Positions 16,054 to 24,289 of a stretch of DNA of 64,000 bases are shown piece after piece. A model generated the notes under the pieces. The model searched no databases. It saw nothing but the letters and a program-made list of their open reading frames with translations, and had not been told where the DNA came from. The DNA is from Dyadobacter sp. CY326 (GTDB lineage: Bacteria > Bacteroidota > Bacteroidia > Cytophagales > Spirosomataceae): assembly GCF_021390515.1 (NCBI RefSeq), contig NZ_JAJUXI010000005.1:451247-515246 (forward strand), written 5' to 3'. Numbering within the stretch: position 1 is the stretch's first letter; every line of letters starts with the position of its first letter. The translations under genes and the position numbers were made by a program.

Positions 16054-19000
16054 TTGATGAAAAAAATATACCGGCTAGCTTTTCTTTTTTGTCTTTCAAT
16101 TGCTTCATTTTTCTGTTCAGCGCAAAAAGGTGTTATTATAACATCCAGAAACTTGCCAATCGGAGTTGTTAACATCTCTGAAACTTCGGAGGCAGTCGGG
16201 TTTAACGAAAACAATTTTATTGATGGCTACGTCAACAAAAGTGGGAATGAGATCACTTTCTTCCCCGTTGGCCATGGAAATTTTTACGGTCCGTTTGAAG
16301 CCGGCGCCATAGGAACCGAAGGCGCTTACTTTCACACCGATCCCAATGCGGCCACACTTCCTGCGGGTGGCCCTTTCAACATTCAGACAAAAGATGGGGA
16401 TATCAAAAATGTCAGCAATAAAGAATATTGGGACATCAATGGGACGAATGCAACGCAAATCACATTAAGCTGGAATGCCGAAAGCGATCTTACAACCCTT
16501 ACGGCGAACGATATCAGTTCTATTACAATTGCTGGATGGAATGTAATTAGTGCGAGATGGGAAAAGATCAACTCGGTAATAGACCAAGTCTCACTACTGG
16601 GAACAGCCAGTTCCATTACCTCCGGATCGATTACCACGATTCAATCTATTGTTCCAAACCAGTACAACATTTTTACATTGGCGTCAATGACAGCTTCCGT
16701 TGTTGCTCCGGACTATGAGGGCTTGCTCCAAACGGCTTCCTGTTCCGAGGTTCGAGGCTGGGTTTGGGATAAAAAGCATGCGGATGCCGAATTAACTGTT
16801 GAGCTGCTCGAAGGAAGCATGGTTTATGCTGCTGTAAAGGCAAATCAATATATCGCTGAGCTCAAAAATAGCGGTGTAGGAACGGGAAATTATGGGTTCA
16901 TTTTCCAAGTGCCTCAGCAGCTTAGGGATGGAGCAGCACATCAGTTTAGCATTCGAGTTCGAAGTTCATCCTATGTTTTACCAGGATCACCCAAAACCAC
17001 AAGCTGTAATTTTGACGGACTCGTGGAAAAGACGGACTGCTACACGCTTTCTGGCTGGGCTCGCAACAAGGACAATGATGGTGAAGCCGTAATTGTTGAA
17101 ATCCTTGAAGGAAGTGTTCTACACGCGACGGTCACTGCGAATCAGTTCAGAGCTGACTTGAAAAATGCCGGAATGGGGACTGGAAACTACGGATTCTCGA
17201 TTGCCCGGCCGGCTGCACTTCAAGATGGAAGGCAACATCAACTTACTTTCCGGATCAAAAACACTGCGTATCGACTGTCAAATCAAGCTGTGTTCGACGT
17301 TTGTAACACGCCACTTTATCAAGGCGTCTTCGACGTTGCCAGCTGCAATGAGCTCAAAGGCTGGGCATGGGATAAAAACAATCCATACGGACCTGCGCTT
17401 ACTGTTGAAATATTGGAAGCAGGCAATGTCATTGCCACGGCAACGGCAGACCTGCTCAGGGCAGAGCTCATAACCCTGGGCACTGGCACAAGCAAATACG
17501 GGTTCAGCCTGCCACTGCCGGCTGCACTCCGCGACGGGCAGCCGCACACATTGACAGTGCGGGTGAAAGGAAGCAGCACAATATTGAACAATACCAAAAT
17601 TGTGACATGCAACCCACTCTCTGCTTATCAGGGCACTTTTGAAGCTGCCAGCTGCAATGAGCTGAAAGGATGGGCATGGGATAAAAACAACCCAAATGCA
17701 CCAGCGCTGGTTGTGGAACTGATTGAAGCAGGCCGAATCGTGGCAACAGTCAATGCCGACATTTACAGGGAAGACTTAAAGAATGCAGGCACGGGGACTG
17801 GAAAATACGGGTTTAGCACGCCTTTCCCAGCACTGCTGCGTGATGGAAAGCCGCACACAGTAACCGCCCGGGTCAAAGGGACAACATTTGTTTTGGAAGG
17901 TGCAAAAGATATTACCTGCCCGCCACCATCACTTTACCAAGGTGTATTTGACGTCGCCAGCTGCAATGAGCTCAAAGGCTGGGCATGGGATAAAAACAAT
18001 CCTTACGGACCTGCGCTAACAGTTGAAATATTGGAAGCAGGCAATGTCATTGCTACGGCAACCGCAGACCTGCTCAGGGCAGAGCTCATAACCCTAGGCA
18101 CTGGCACAAGCAAATACGGGTTCAGCCTACCACTGCCGGCAGCACTTCGTGACGGACAGCCGCATACATTGACCGTGCGCGTGAAAGGAAGCAGCACGAT
18201 ATTGAATAATACCAAAATTGTTACATGCAACCCACTCTCTGCTTACCAGGGCACTTTTGAAACTGCCAGCTGCACTGAGCTGAAAGGATGGGCGTGGGAC
18301 AAAAACAACCCGAATGCACCAGCAATGGTTGTAGAACTGATTGAAGCAGGCCGAATCGTGGCAACAGTCAATGCCGACATTTACAGGGAAGACTTAAAGA
18401 ATGCAGGCACGGGGACAGGAAAATACGGGTTTAGCACGCCTTTCCCAGCACTGCTGCGTGATGGAAAGCCGCACACAGTAACCGCCCGGGTCAAAGGGAC
18501 AACATTTGTTTTGGAAGGTGCAAAAGATATTACCTGCCCGCCCCCATCACTTTACCAAGGTGTATTTGACGTCGCCAGCTGCAATGAGCTCAAAGGCTGG
18601 GCATGGGATAAAAACAATCCTTATGGGCCTGCACTAACAGTTGAGATATTGGAAGCAGGCAATGTCATTGCCACTGCAACGGCAGACCTGCTCAGGGCAG
18701 AGCTCATAACCCTTGGCACTGGCACAAGCAAATACGGGTTCAGCCTACCACTGCCCGCAGCACTCCGCGACGGACAGCCGCATACATTGACCGTGCGGGT
18801 GAAAGGAAGCAGCACAATATTGAATAACACTAAAATTGTTACATGCAACCCAGTTTCTGCTTACCAGGGCACTTTTGAAGCTGCCAGCTGCACAGAGCTC
18901 AAAGGATGGGTGTCGGACAAGAACAACCCGAATGCACCAGCAATGGTTGTGGAACTGATTGAAGCAGGCCGAATCGTGGCAACAGTCAATGCCGACATTT

Positions 19001-21663
19001 ACAGGGAAGACTTGAAGAATGCAGGCACAGGGACTGGAAAGTACGGTTTCAGCACGCCTTTCCCGGCACTGCTTCGCGATGGAAAGCCGCATACAATAAC
19101 TGCCCGGGTGAAAGCGACAACGTTTGTTCTGGAAGGTGCAAAAGACATTACCTGCCCGCCGCCATCACTTTACCAAGGTGTATTTGACGTCGCCAGCTGC
19201 AATGAGCTCAAAGGCTGGGCATGGGATAAAAACAATCCTTATGGGCCTGCACTAACAGTTGAGATATTGGAAGCAGGCAATGTCATTGCCACTGCAACGG
19301 CAGACCTGCTGAGGGCAGAGCTCATAACCCTGGGCACTGGCACAAGCAAATACGGGTTCAGCCTGCCACTGCCGGCAGCACTCCGTGACGGACAGCCGCA
19401 TACATTGACCGTGCGGGTGAAAGGAAGTAGCACAATATTGAACAACACCAAAATTGTAACATGCAACCCAGTCGCTGCTTACCAGGGCACTTTTGAAGAT
19501 GCCAGCTGCACAGAGCTCAAAGGATGGGCATGGGACAAAAACAACCCGAATGCACCAGCATTGGTTGTAGAACTTATAGAAGCAGGCCGCATCGTGGCAA
19601 CAGTCAATGCCGACATTTACAGGGAAGACTTAAAGAATGCAGGCACCGGAACTGGAAAATACGGGTTTAGCACGCCTTTCCCAGCTCTGCTGCGCGATGG
19701 CAAACCGCATACATTGACTGCCCGTGTGAAAGCGACAACGTTTGTTCTGGAAGGTGCAAAAGACATCACCTGCCCGCCCCCATCACTTTACCAGGGCGTC
19801 TTCGACGTCGCCAGCTGCAATGAGCTCAAAGGCTGGGCATGGGACAAAAACAATCCATATGGACCTGCGCTTACTGTTGAAATATTGGAAGCAGGCAATG
19901 TCATTGCCACGGCAACGGCAGACCTGCTCAGGGCAGAGCTCATAACCCTGGGCACTGGCACAAGCAAATACGGGTTCAGCCTGCCACTGCCGGCAGCACT
20001 CCGCGACGGGCAGCCGCATACATTGACCGTGCGGGTGAAAGGAAGCAGCACAATATTGAATAACACTAAAATTGTTACATGCAACCTAGTTTCTGCTTAC
20101 CAGGGCACTTTTGAAACTGCCAGCTGCACTGAGCTGAAAGGATGGGCATGGGACAAAAACAACCCGAATGCACTAGCACTGGTTGTAGAACTGATTGAAG
20201 CAGGCCGCATCGTTGCAACAGTCAATGCCGACATTTACAGGGAAGACTTAAAGAATGCAGGCACCGGAACAGGAAAATACGGGTTCAGCACGCCTTTCCC
20301 AGCACTGCTGCGCGATGGAAAACCGCACACAGTAACTGCCCGTGTGAAAGCGACAACATTTGTTTTGGAAGGTGCAAAAGACGTCACCTGCCCGCCCCCA
20401 TCACTTTACCAAGGTGTATTTGACGTTGCCAGCTGCAACGAGCTCAAAGGCTGGGCATGGGATAAAAACAATCCATATGGACCTGCGCTCACTGTCGAAA
20501 TATTGGAAGCAGGCAATGTCATTGCTACGGCAACGGCAGACCTGCTGAGGGCAGAGCTCGTAACCCTGGGCACTGGAACAAGCAAATACGGGTTCAGCCT
20601 GCCACTGCCGGCAGCACTCCGCGACGGTCAGCCGCATACATTGACCGTGCGGGTGAAAGGAAGCAGCACAATATTGAATAACACCAAAATTGTGACATGT
20701 AACCCACTTTCTGCTTATCAGGGCACTTTTGAAACTGCCAGCTGCACAGAGCTGAAAGGATGGGCATGGGACAAAAACAACCCAAATGCACCAGCGCTGG
20801 TTGTGGAACTGATTGAAGCAGGCCGAATCGTGGCAACAGTCAATGCCGACATTTACAGGGAAGACTTAAAGAATGCAGGCACCGGAACAGGAAAATACGG
20901 GTTCAGCACGGCTTTCCCAGCACTGCTGCGCGATGGAAAGCCGCACACAATAACTGCCCGGGTCAAAGGGACAACATTTGTTTTGGAAGGCGCAAAAGAC
21001 ATTACCTGCCCGCCGCCATCACTTTACCAGGGCGTCTTCGACGTTGCCAGCTGCAATGAGCTCAAAGGCTGGGCATGGGATAAAAACAATCCTTACGGAC
21101 CTGCGCTCACTGTTGAGATATTGGAAGCAGACAATGTCATCGCCACGGCAACCGCAGACCTGCTGAGGGCAGAGCTCATAACCCTGGGCACTGGCACAAG
21201 CAAATACGGGTTCAGCCTGCCATTGCCTGCGGCACTTCGTGACGGGCAGCCGCATACATTGACCGTGCGTGTGAAAGGAAGCAGCACAATATTGAACAAC
21301 ACCAAAATTGTGACATGCCAATCAACCCTCCGGGAAATTGCAGCGCCTGAAATTGCCTCACAAGTAAAAAAAGAACTTGTCGAGTTGGATGAGCGCCCCA
21401 CGAACTCAGATTTCGAACTGACAGTTTCACCCAATCCAACAAATGGCTTGCTCACGATCAAAGCTTGGTTGGCAAAGAATAAGAAAGCTCAATTGTCAAT
21501 TACTAACCTTACCGGGCGAACGGTTTGGCAACAATCGACCATCGGTTCTGGTGAATCTTATCAGATACAGGTCGATCTGAGCAGTCATGGAACCGGCACT
21601 TACGTCGTATCACTTCGAACCGCCGACGCAACGCTTGTCAAGAGAATTGTTTTGATAAAATAA
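16054..21663 (+). CDS. Giant secreted tandem-repeat protein with T9SS sorting tail
   Basis: 1869 residues. Signal peptide at 1-23 (IYRLAFLFCLSIASFFCSAQ). Residues 24-219 are a unique N-terminal region. From about residue 220 come 15 domains of ~103 residues: two diverged (220-421), then seven of type A and six of type B alternating (422-1755). Each domain has ASC near its start, GWAWDKNNP, a VEL/VEI strand, GTGxxKYGFS, LRDGxPHT and a C-terminal TC, so two Cys per domain that could form a disulfide. Residues about 1786-1869 (FELTVSPNPTNG to KRIVLIK) are a type A T9SS sorting domain, so it should be exported across the outer membrane and attached to the surface. A beta-sandwich, adhesin- or matrix-like role is inferred; no enzyme motif is visible. 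It lies next to the polysaccharide cluster. Confidence 0.9.
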   Translation: MMKKIYRLAFLFCLSIASFFCSAQKGVIITSRNLPIGVVNISETSEAVGFNENNFIDGYVNKSGNEITFFPVGHGNFYGPFEAGAIGTEGAYFHTDPNAATLPAGGPFNIQTKDGDIKNVSNKEYWDINGTNATQITLSWNAESDLTTLTANDISSITIAGWNVISARWEKINSVIDQVSLLGTASSITSGSITTIQSIVPNQYNIFTLASMTASVVAPDYEGLLQTASCSEVRGWVWDKKHADAELTVELLEGSMVYAAVKANQYIAELKNSGVGTGNYGFIFQVPQQLRDGAAHQFSIRVRSSSYVLPGSPKTTSCNFDGLVEKTDCYTLSGWARNKDNDGEAVIVEILEGSVLHATVTANQFRADLKNAGMGTGNYGFSIARPAALQDGRQHQLTFRIKNTAYRLSNQAVFDVCNTPLYQGVFDVASCNELKGWAWDKNNPYGPALTVEILEAGNVIATATADLLRAELITLGTGTSKYGFSLPLPAALRDGQPHTLTVRVKGSSTILNNTKIVTCNPLSAYQGTFEAASCNELKGWAWDKNNPNAPALVVELIEAGRIVATVNADIYREDLKNAGTGTGKYGFSTPFPALLRDGKPHTVTARVKGTTFVLEGAKDITCPPPSLYQGVFDVASCNELKGWAWDKNNPYGPALTVEILEAGNVIATATADLLRAELITLGTGTSKYGFSLPLPAALRDGQPHTLTVRVKGSSTILNNTKIVTCNPLSAYQGTFETASCTELKGWAWDKNNPNAPAMVVELIEAGRIVATVNADIYREDLKNAGTGTGKYGFSTPFPALLRDGKPHTVTARVKGTTFVLEGAKDITCPPPSLYQGVFDVASCNELKGWAWDKNNPYGPALTVEILEAGNVIATATADLLRAELITLGTGTSKYGFSLPLPAALRDGQPHTLTVRVKGSSTILNNTKIVTCNPVSAYQGTFEAASCTELKGWVSDKNNPNAPAMVVELIEAGRIVATVNADIYREDLKNAGTGTGKYGFSTPFPALLRDGKPHTITARVKATTFVLEGAKDITCPPPSLYQGVFDVASCNELKGWAWDKNNPYGPALTVEILEAGNVIATATADLLRAELITLGTGTSKYGFSLPLPAALRDGQPHTLTVRVKGSSTILNNTKIVTCNPVAAYQGTFEDASCTELKGWAWDKNNPNAPALVVELIEAGRIVATVNADIYREDLKNAGTGTGKYGFSTPFPALLRDGKPHTLTARVKATTFVLEGAKDITCPPPSLYQGVFDVASCNELKGWAWDKNNPYGPALTVEILEAGNVIATATADLLRAELITLGTGTSKYGFSLPLPAALRDGQPHTLTVRVKGSSTILNNTKIVTCNLVSAYQGTFETASCTELKGWAWDKNNPNALALVVELIEAGRIVATVNADIYREDLKNAGTGTGKYGFSTPFPALLRDGKPHTVTARVKATTFVLEGAKDVTCPPPSLYQGVFDVASCNELKGWAWDKNNPYGPALTVEILEAGNVIATATADLLRAELVTLGTGTSKYGFSLPLPAALRDGQPHTLTVRVKGSSTILNNTKIVTCNPLSAYQGTFETASCTELKGWAWDKNNPNAPALVVELIEAGRIVATVNADIYREDLKNAGTGTGKYGFSTAFPALLRDGKPHTITARVKGTTFVLEGAKDITCPPPSLYQGVFDVASCNELKGWAWDKNNPYGPALTVEILEADNVIATATADLLRAELITLGTGTSKYGFSLPLPAALRDGQPHTLTVRVKGSSTILNNTKIVTCQSTLREIAAPEIASQVKKELVELDERPTNSDFELTVSPNPTNGLLTIKAWLAKNKKAQLSITNLTGRTVWQQSTIGSGESYQIQVDLSSHGTGTYVVSLRTADATLVKRIVLIK
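17317..21318 (+). repeat. 618-bp higher-order tandem repeat (A/B domain pairs)
   Basis: Thirteen ~309-bp units alternate as A and B. A units begin at about 17317, 17935, 18553, 19171, 19789, 20407 and 21025, exactly 618 bp apart. Copies of the same type are almost identical at DNA level, differing mainly at silent third positions, whereas A and B differ clearly. This pattern indicates amplification of an A-B pair with ongoing homogenisation. Copy number may vary between strains or be misassembled from short reads. Confidence 0.95.
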
Positions 21664-21672
21664 ATTGCATTC

Positions 21673-21709
21673 AAAAAGTCTGATAGAGAAATCTATCGGA
21701 CTTTTTTTT
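21673..21709 (+). terminator. Rho-independent terminator after the giant repeat gene
   Basis: AGTCTGATAG and CTATCGGACT form a 10-bp stem with one G-T pair around a short loop, followed by a run of eight T. It begins about 10 nt after the stop codon. Confidence 0.85.
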
Positions 21710-21808
21710 GAACATCAGCTTGAAAATCCCTCCGCTCATAACACATTCCATCCATTTAAATCTAAAAATCATACATTGGTTCCAGCTTAATTAATATGCT
21801 ATGAACTA

Positions 21809-23383
21809 ATGTTGATGAAAACGTCTTCCAAAGCAGAAAGTATACAACAAGTCAAAACAGGATATTTCAATTTCGGTCAGATTGAAAAGTATTTTGTTAA
21901 GGAAGATCAGGACGGCGTTTTTCAAGTAATTGCTGATAGAACTTTCCAAGACCTGGACCTTGAAGATGTTTTCAAGTTTATTGATCGGACCGTTTCCAGC
22001 ATTGGTCAGCAATATTTATATTATTTTATGCGGACCATTCCGCAAGGCGATTCTCGAAAGCTGCGACTAGAAAAGGCGATCAGTATTATTAAAAAAAATC
22101 CCGATCTGAGGACAGCGCTTATTGCGGAAATTTCGAAACTTAATAAAACCGATGCCTATTACATCACTTCACTTATTTACGGAAAGTATACACAAAGGCC
22201 AGCTTGGTTCTGGCTTGTAAAAATACTTTCGGTTATCAGCATGTTGTCCGTCATGCTTGCTTTCTTCTTTCCAAAAATATTGATTTTTATTATTGTTTTG
22301 TTGCCTGTTAATCTGGGCATTCATTATTGGAATAAAAACAATTTATATCAATACGGAAGCTCTATTCCGCAACTGCTTGTTTTGACTCAAATTGCCCAAA
22401 GGATATGGAAGAATAGCGAATTCAATGATCAAAAAAATGGGTTGCACAATAGTATAAATACATTGAGGCAACTGGGATTGCCCATGTCTATTTTTAAAAT
22501 CGAAGCTAAACTGCAAAGCGAGATCGGTCAATTTATCGATTATGTTTTTGAATTGTTTAAAGCATTGTTTTTGATAGAACCGGTTTTGCTTTTCACGGTT
22601 CTACAAATTCTGGACGCTAAAAGGCAGCACATTAAAGCTGTATTTCAATTCGTAGCCGAAACTGACATTGCTCTTTCGACACTTGCGTTAAGAGAAAACG
22701 CTGCTTACTGGTGCCAGCCAATATTCAGCACGCACAAAAAGCATTTGCGAATGCAGGAAGTTTATCATCCCTTAATATTTAATGGTGTTTCTAATGACAT
22801 TACATTCAATGAAAAATCGATCCTGATTACTGGCTCTAATATGTCAGGCAAAACCACTTTTATTCGCACCGTAGGCATTAACGCATTGCTGGCGCAGACA
22901 ATTAACACTTGCTTTGCAAAAGAATTCGTGATACCCGCCATGAAAATTCATTCATCGATCCGGATTTCAGATGATTTGCTTGGCGATAAGAGTTATTATT
23001 TTGAAGAGGTTTTAACATTGAAAACCCTGCTGGAAGAAAGTCAATGCAATCACGCCAATTTGTTTTTGCTCGACGAACTATTTAAAGGAACAAATTCGGT
23101 TGAACGAATTGCAATCGGCAAATCTGTGCTTACTTATTTATCAAAAGATGATAACCTGGCCGTAGCCTCCACGCACGACCGGGAACTGTCTGACCTTTTA
23201 GCGGACACGTTTGATCTTTATCATTTTACGGAGATTATCAATGGTGATGACATTGTTTTTGACTTCAAGCTGAAACCCGGAAAACTAGCGACCACCAATG
23301 CGATCAGGATTTTGGAACTGAACGATTATCCAAAAGAAGTTGTCGATGAAGCGATTCGATTGGTGACAGGTGATTTGCCCTGA
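21809..23383 (+). CDS. MutS-like ATPase with membrane segments
   Basis: 524 residues. The C-terminal third is a MutS domain V ATPase: Walker A GSNMSGKTT at 342-350, Walker B NLFLLDELFKGTNS, and a dimerising ASTHDREL motif. The N-terminal mismatch-recognition domain of true MutS is absent. Instead two adjacent hydrophobic stretches lie at about 131-168 (WFWLVKILSVISMLSVMLAF and a second segment), predicting a membrane hairpin. Such short membrane-linked MutS homologues are common in Bacteroidota and usually annotated as MutS family; a role in mismatch repair is unlikely and the true function is unknown. Start at ATG 21809 or the next codon-near ATG 21815. Confidence 0.85.
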   Translation: MLMKTSSKAESIQQVKTGYFNFGQIEKYFVKEDQDGVFQVIADRTFQDLDLEDVFKFIDRTVSSIGQQYLYYFMRTIPQGDSRKLRLEKAISIIKKNPDLRTALIAEISKLNKTDAYYITSLIYGKYTQRPAWFWLVKILSVISMLSVMLAFFFPKILIFIIVLLPVNLGIHYWNKNNLYQYGSSIPQLLVLTQIAQRIWKNSEFNDQKNGLHNSINTLRQLGLPMSIFKIEAKLQSEIGQFIDYVFELFKALFLIEPVLLFTVLQILDAKRQHIKAVFQFVAETDIALSTLALRENAAYWCQPIFSTHKKHLRMQEVYHPLIFNGVSNDITFNEKSILITGSNMSGKTTFIRTVGINALLAQTINTCFAKEFVIPAMKIHSSIRISDDLLGDKSYYFEEVLTLKTLLEESQCNHANLFLLDELFKGTNSVERIAIGKSVLTYLSKDDNLAVASTHDRELSDLLADTFDLYHFTEIINGDDIVFDFKLKPGKLATTNAIRILELNDYPKEVVDEAIRLVTGDLP

Positions 23384-23402
23384 CTAATATTCGATACTTT
23401 TG
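23375..23402 (+). promoter_or_regulatory. Promoter of the YjbQ-family gene, nearly leaderless
   Basis: TTG at 23375-23377 and TACTTTTG at 23395-23402, 17-nt spacer. The -33 box lies inside the 3' end of the MutS-like gene. The -7 box ends 4 nt before ATG 23407, so transcription would start at or just after the start codon. Confidence 0.5.
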
Positions 23403-23406
23403 CCTC

Positions 23407-23829
23407 ATGAAAATATTTCAGCAAAGTTTGACATTTCGTGAAAAGCGGCGCGGGTTTCATTTGATCACCGGTGATATTCTGCATGCTATGCCACAAATTT
23501 CAGAGATCAGCACCGGCATGTGCCAGGTTTTTATCCAGCACACTTCGGCCTCGCTTACCATCAACGAAAATGCGGACCCAACTGTGCGGAAGGACTTTGA
23601 AATGTATTTCAACAAAACGGTGCGGGAAAATGACCCGGATTATGAGCACGACTACGAGGGATCGGACGATATGCCGGCACATTTAAAAGCCTCATTACTG
23701 GGCAGTTCCGTCATGATTCCGATTCGCAACGGGCGGCTTGCACTAGGCACCTGGCAAGGCATTTATCTTTGTGAACACAGGGATCGCGGCGGGGCGAGGA
23801 GCTTGGTGGTGACGTGTTGGGGGATTTAG
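23407..23829 (+). CDS. YjbQ / UPF0047 family protein
   Basis: 140 residues, normal family length. Hallmarks are VFIQHTSASLTINENADP, DYEHDYEGSDDMPAHLK and WQGIYLCEHRDRGGARSLVV, with conserved His and Asp/Glu residues thought to bind a metal. The family has been linked to thiamine-phosphate synthase activity in complementation experiments, but its physiological role is not settled. The gene starts 23 nt after the MutS-like gene; a promoter reading TACTTTTG lies immediately upstream, so it may be transcribed independently. Confidence 0.9.
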   Translation: MKIFQQSLTFREKRRGFHLITGDILHAMPQISEISTGMCQVFIQHTSASLTINENADPTVRKDFEMYFNKTVRENDPDYEHDYEGSDDMPAHLKASLLGSSVMIPIRNGRLALGTWQGIYLCEHRDRGGARSLVVTCWGI

Positions 23830-24289
23830 GGGGCAACCCAAAGCATGAATTCCGGTTTTATCTTTTAATCCGCTTCCTTATCCTGCTCAATGATGGATTT
23901 GTTTTACTGGCGAAGGATGTCACCAGCAAAACCCAAATAAGGGAGAATGCCGCGCGTGTAAAATAAAGTGTCCGTAGCGATTTGGCGGTCTGAACAGCCT
24001 CGCTGGTAAGGGTTATGGTGGATGTGTCGGATGATTTCATGATATACATTTTGTTTTTTGTTACATCAAAGGTCAATCAGAATTAACCGCCCGTTTTTCA
24101 CCTAAGTTAAAAACCGCAGAAAAAGGCGAATTTTTTTTTGGTCGAATCTATATCGGTCATTCAAGACCCTTTACAGATTACTATGTTAAGCTGAAAAAAC
24201 TACATTCTCTAAATGGAAAACAAGTAGTAATACGCTATTTTTCAGCGTGTTGAAAATATAGCTTTACAAGAAAGTCAAAACATCCTGTT
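23830..24289 (+). other. Intergenic region with a possible gene fragment
   Basis: 460 nt. The left half holds the minus-strand fragment listed at 23858-24040. The right half (24080-24289) is AT-rich with a T-run at 24131-24140 and presumably carries the promoter of the prolyl oligopeptidase gene; no clear -33/-7 pair stands out. No further gene seen. Confidence 0.5.
23858..24040 (-). pseudogene. Possible truncated small membrane protein
   Basis: A minus-strand frame of about 60 codons (from an internal ATG; 72 from ATG 24076) encodes SLRTLYFTRAAFSLIWVLLV followed by TSFASKTNPSLS and a short basic tail ending in a stop. The hydrophobic segment with the preceding RTLYFTRAAF resembles the beginning of small multi-pass hypothetical membrane proteins seen in related bacteria, which would continue with more membrane segments. 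Here the frame stops after one segment, so I read it as a truncated copy. From memory only; a genuine single-pass small protein is the alternative. Confidence 0.3.

Noticed and set aside
17317..21318. CRISPR or other short regularly spaced repeat array
   Set aside because: Period 309/618 bp, no unique spacers, fully coding in one frame.
17319..21461. Repeated minus-strand open frames of 75-122 codons across the giant repeat gene
   Set aside because: They recur at the 618-bp period as antisense shadows of the A units, have no signals of their own and mirror the codon pattern of the sense protein.
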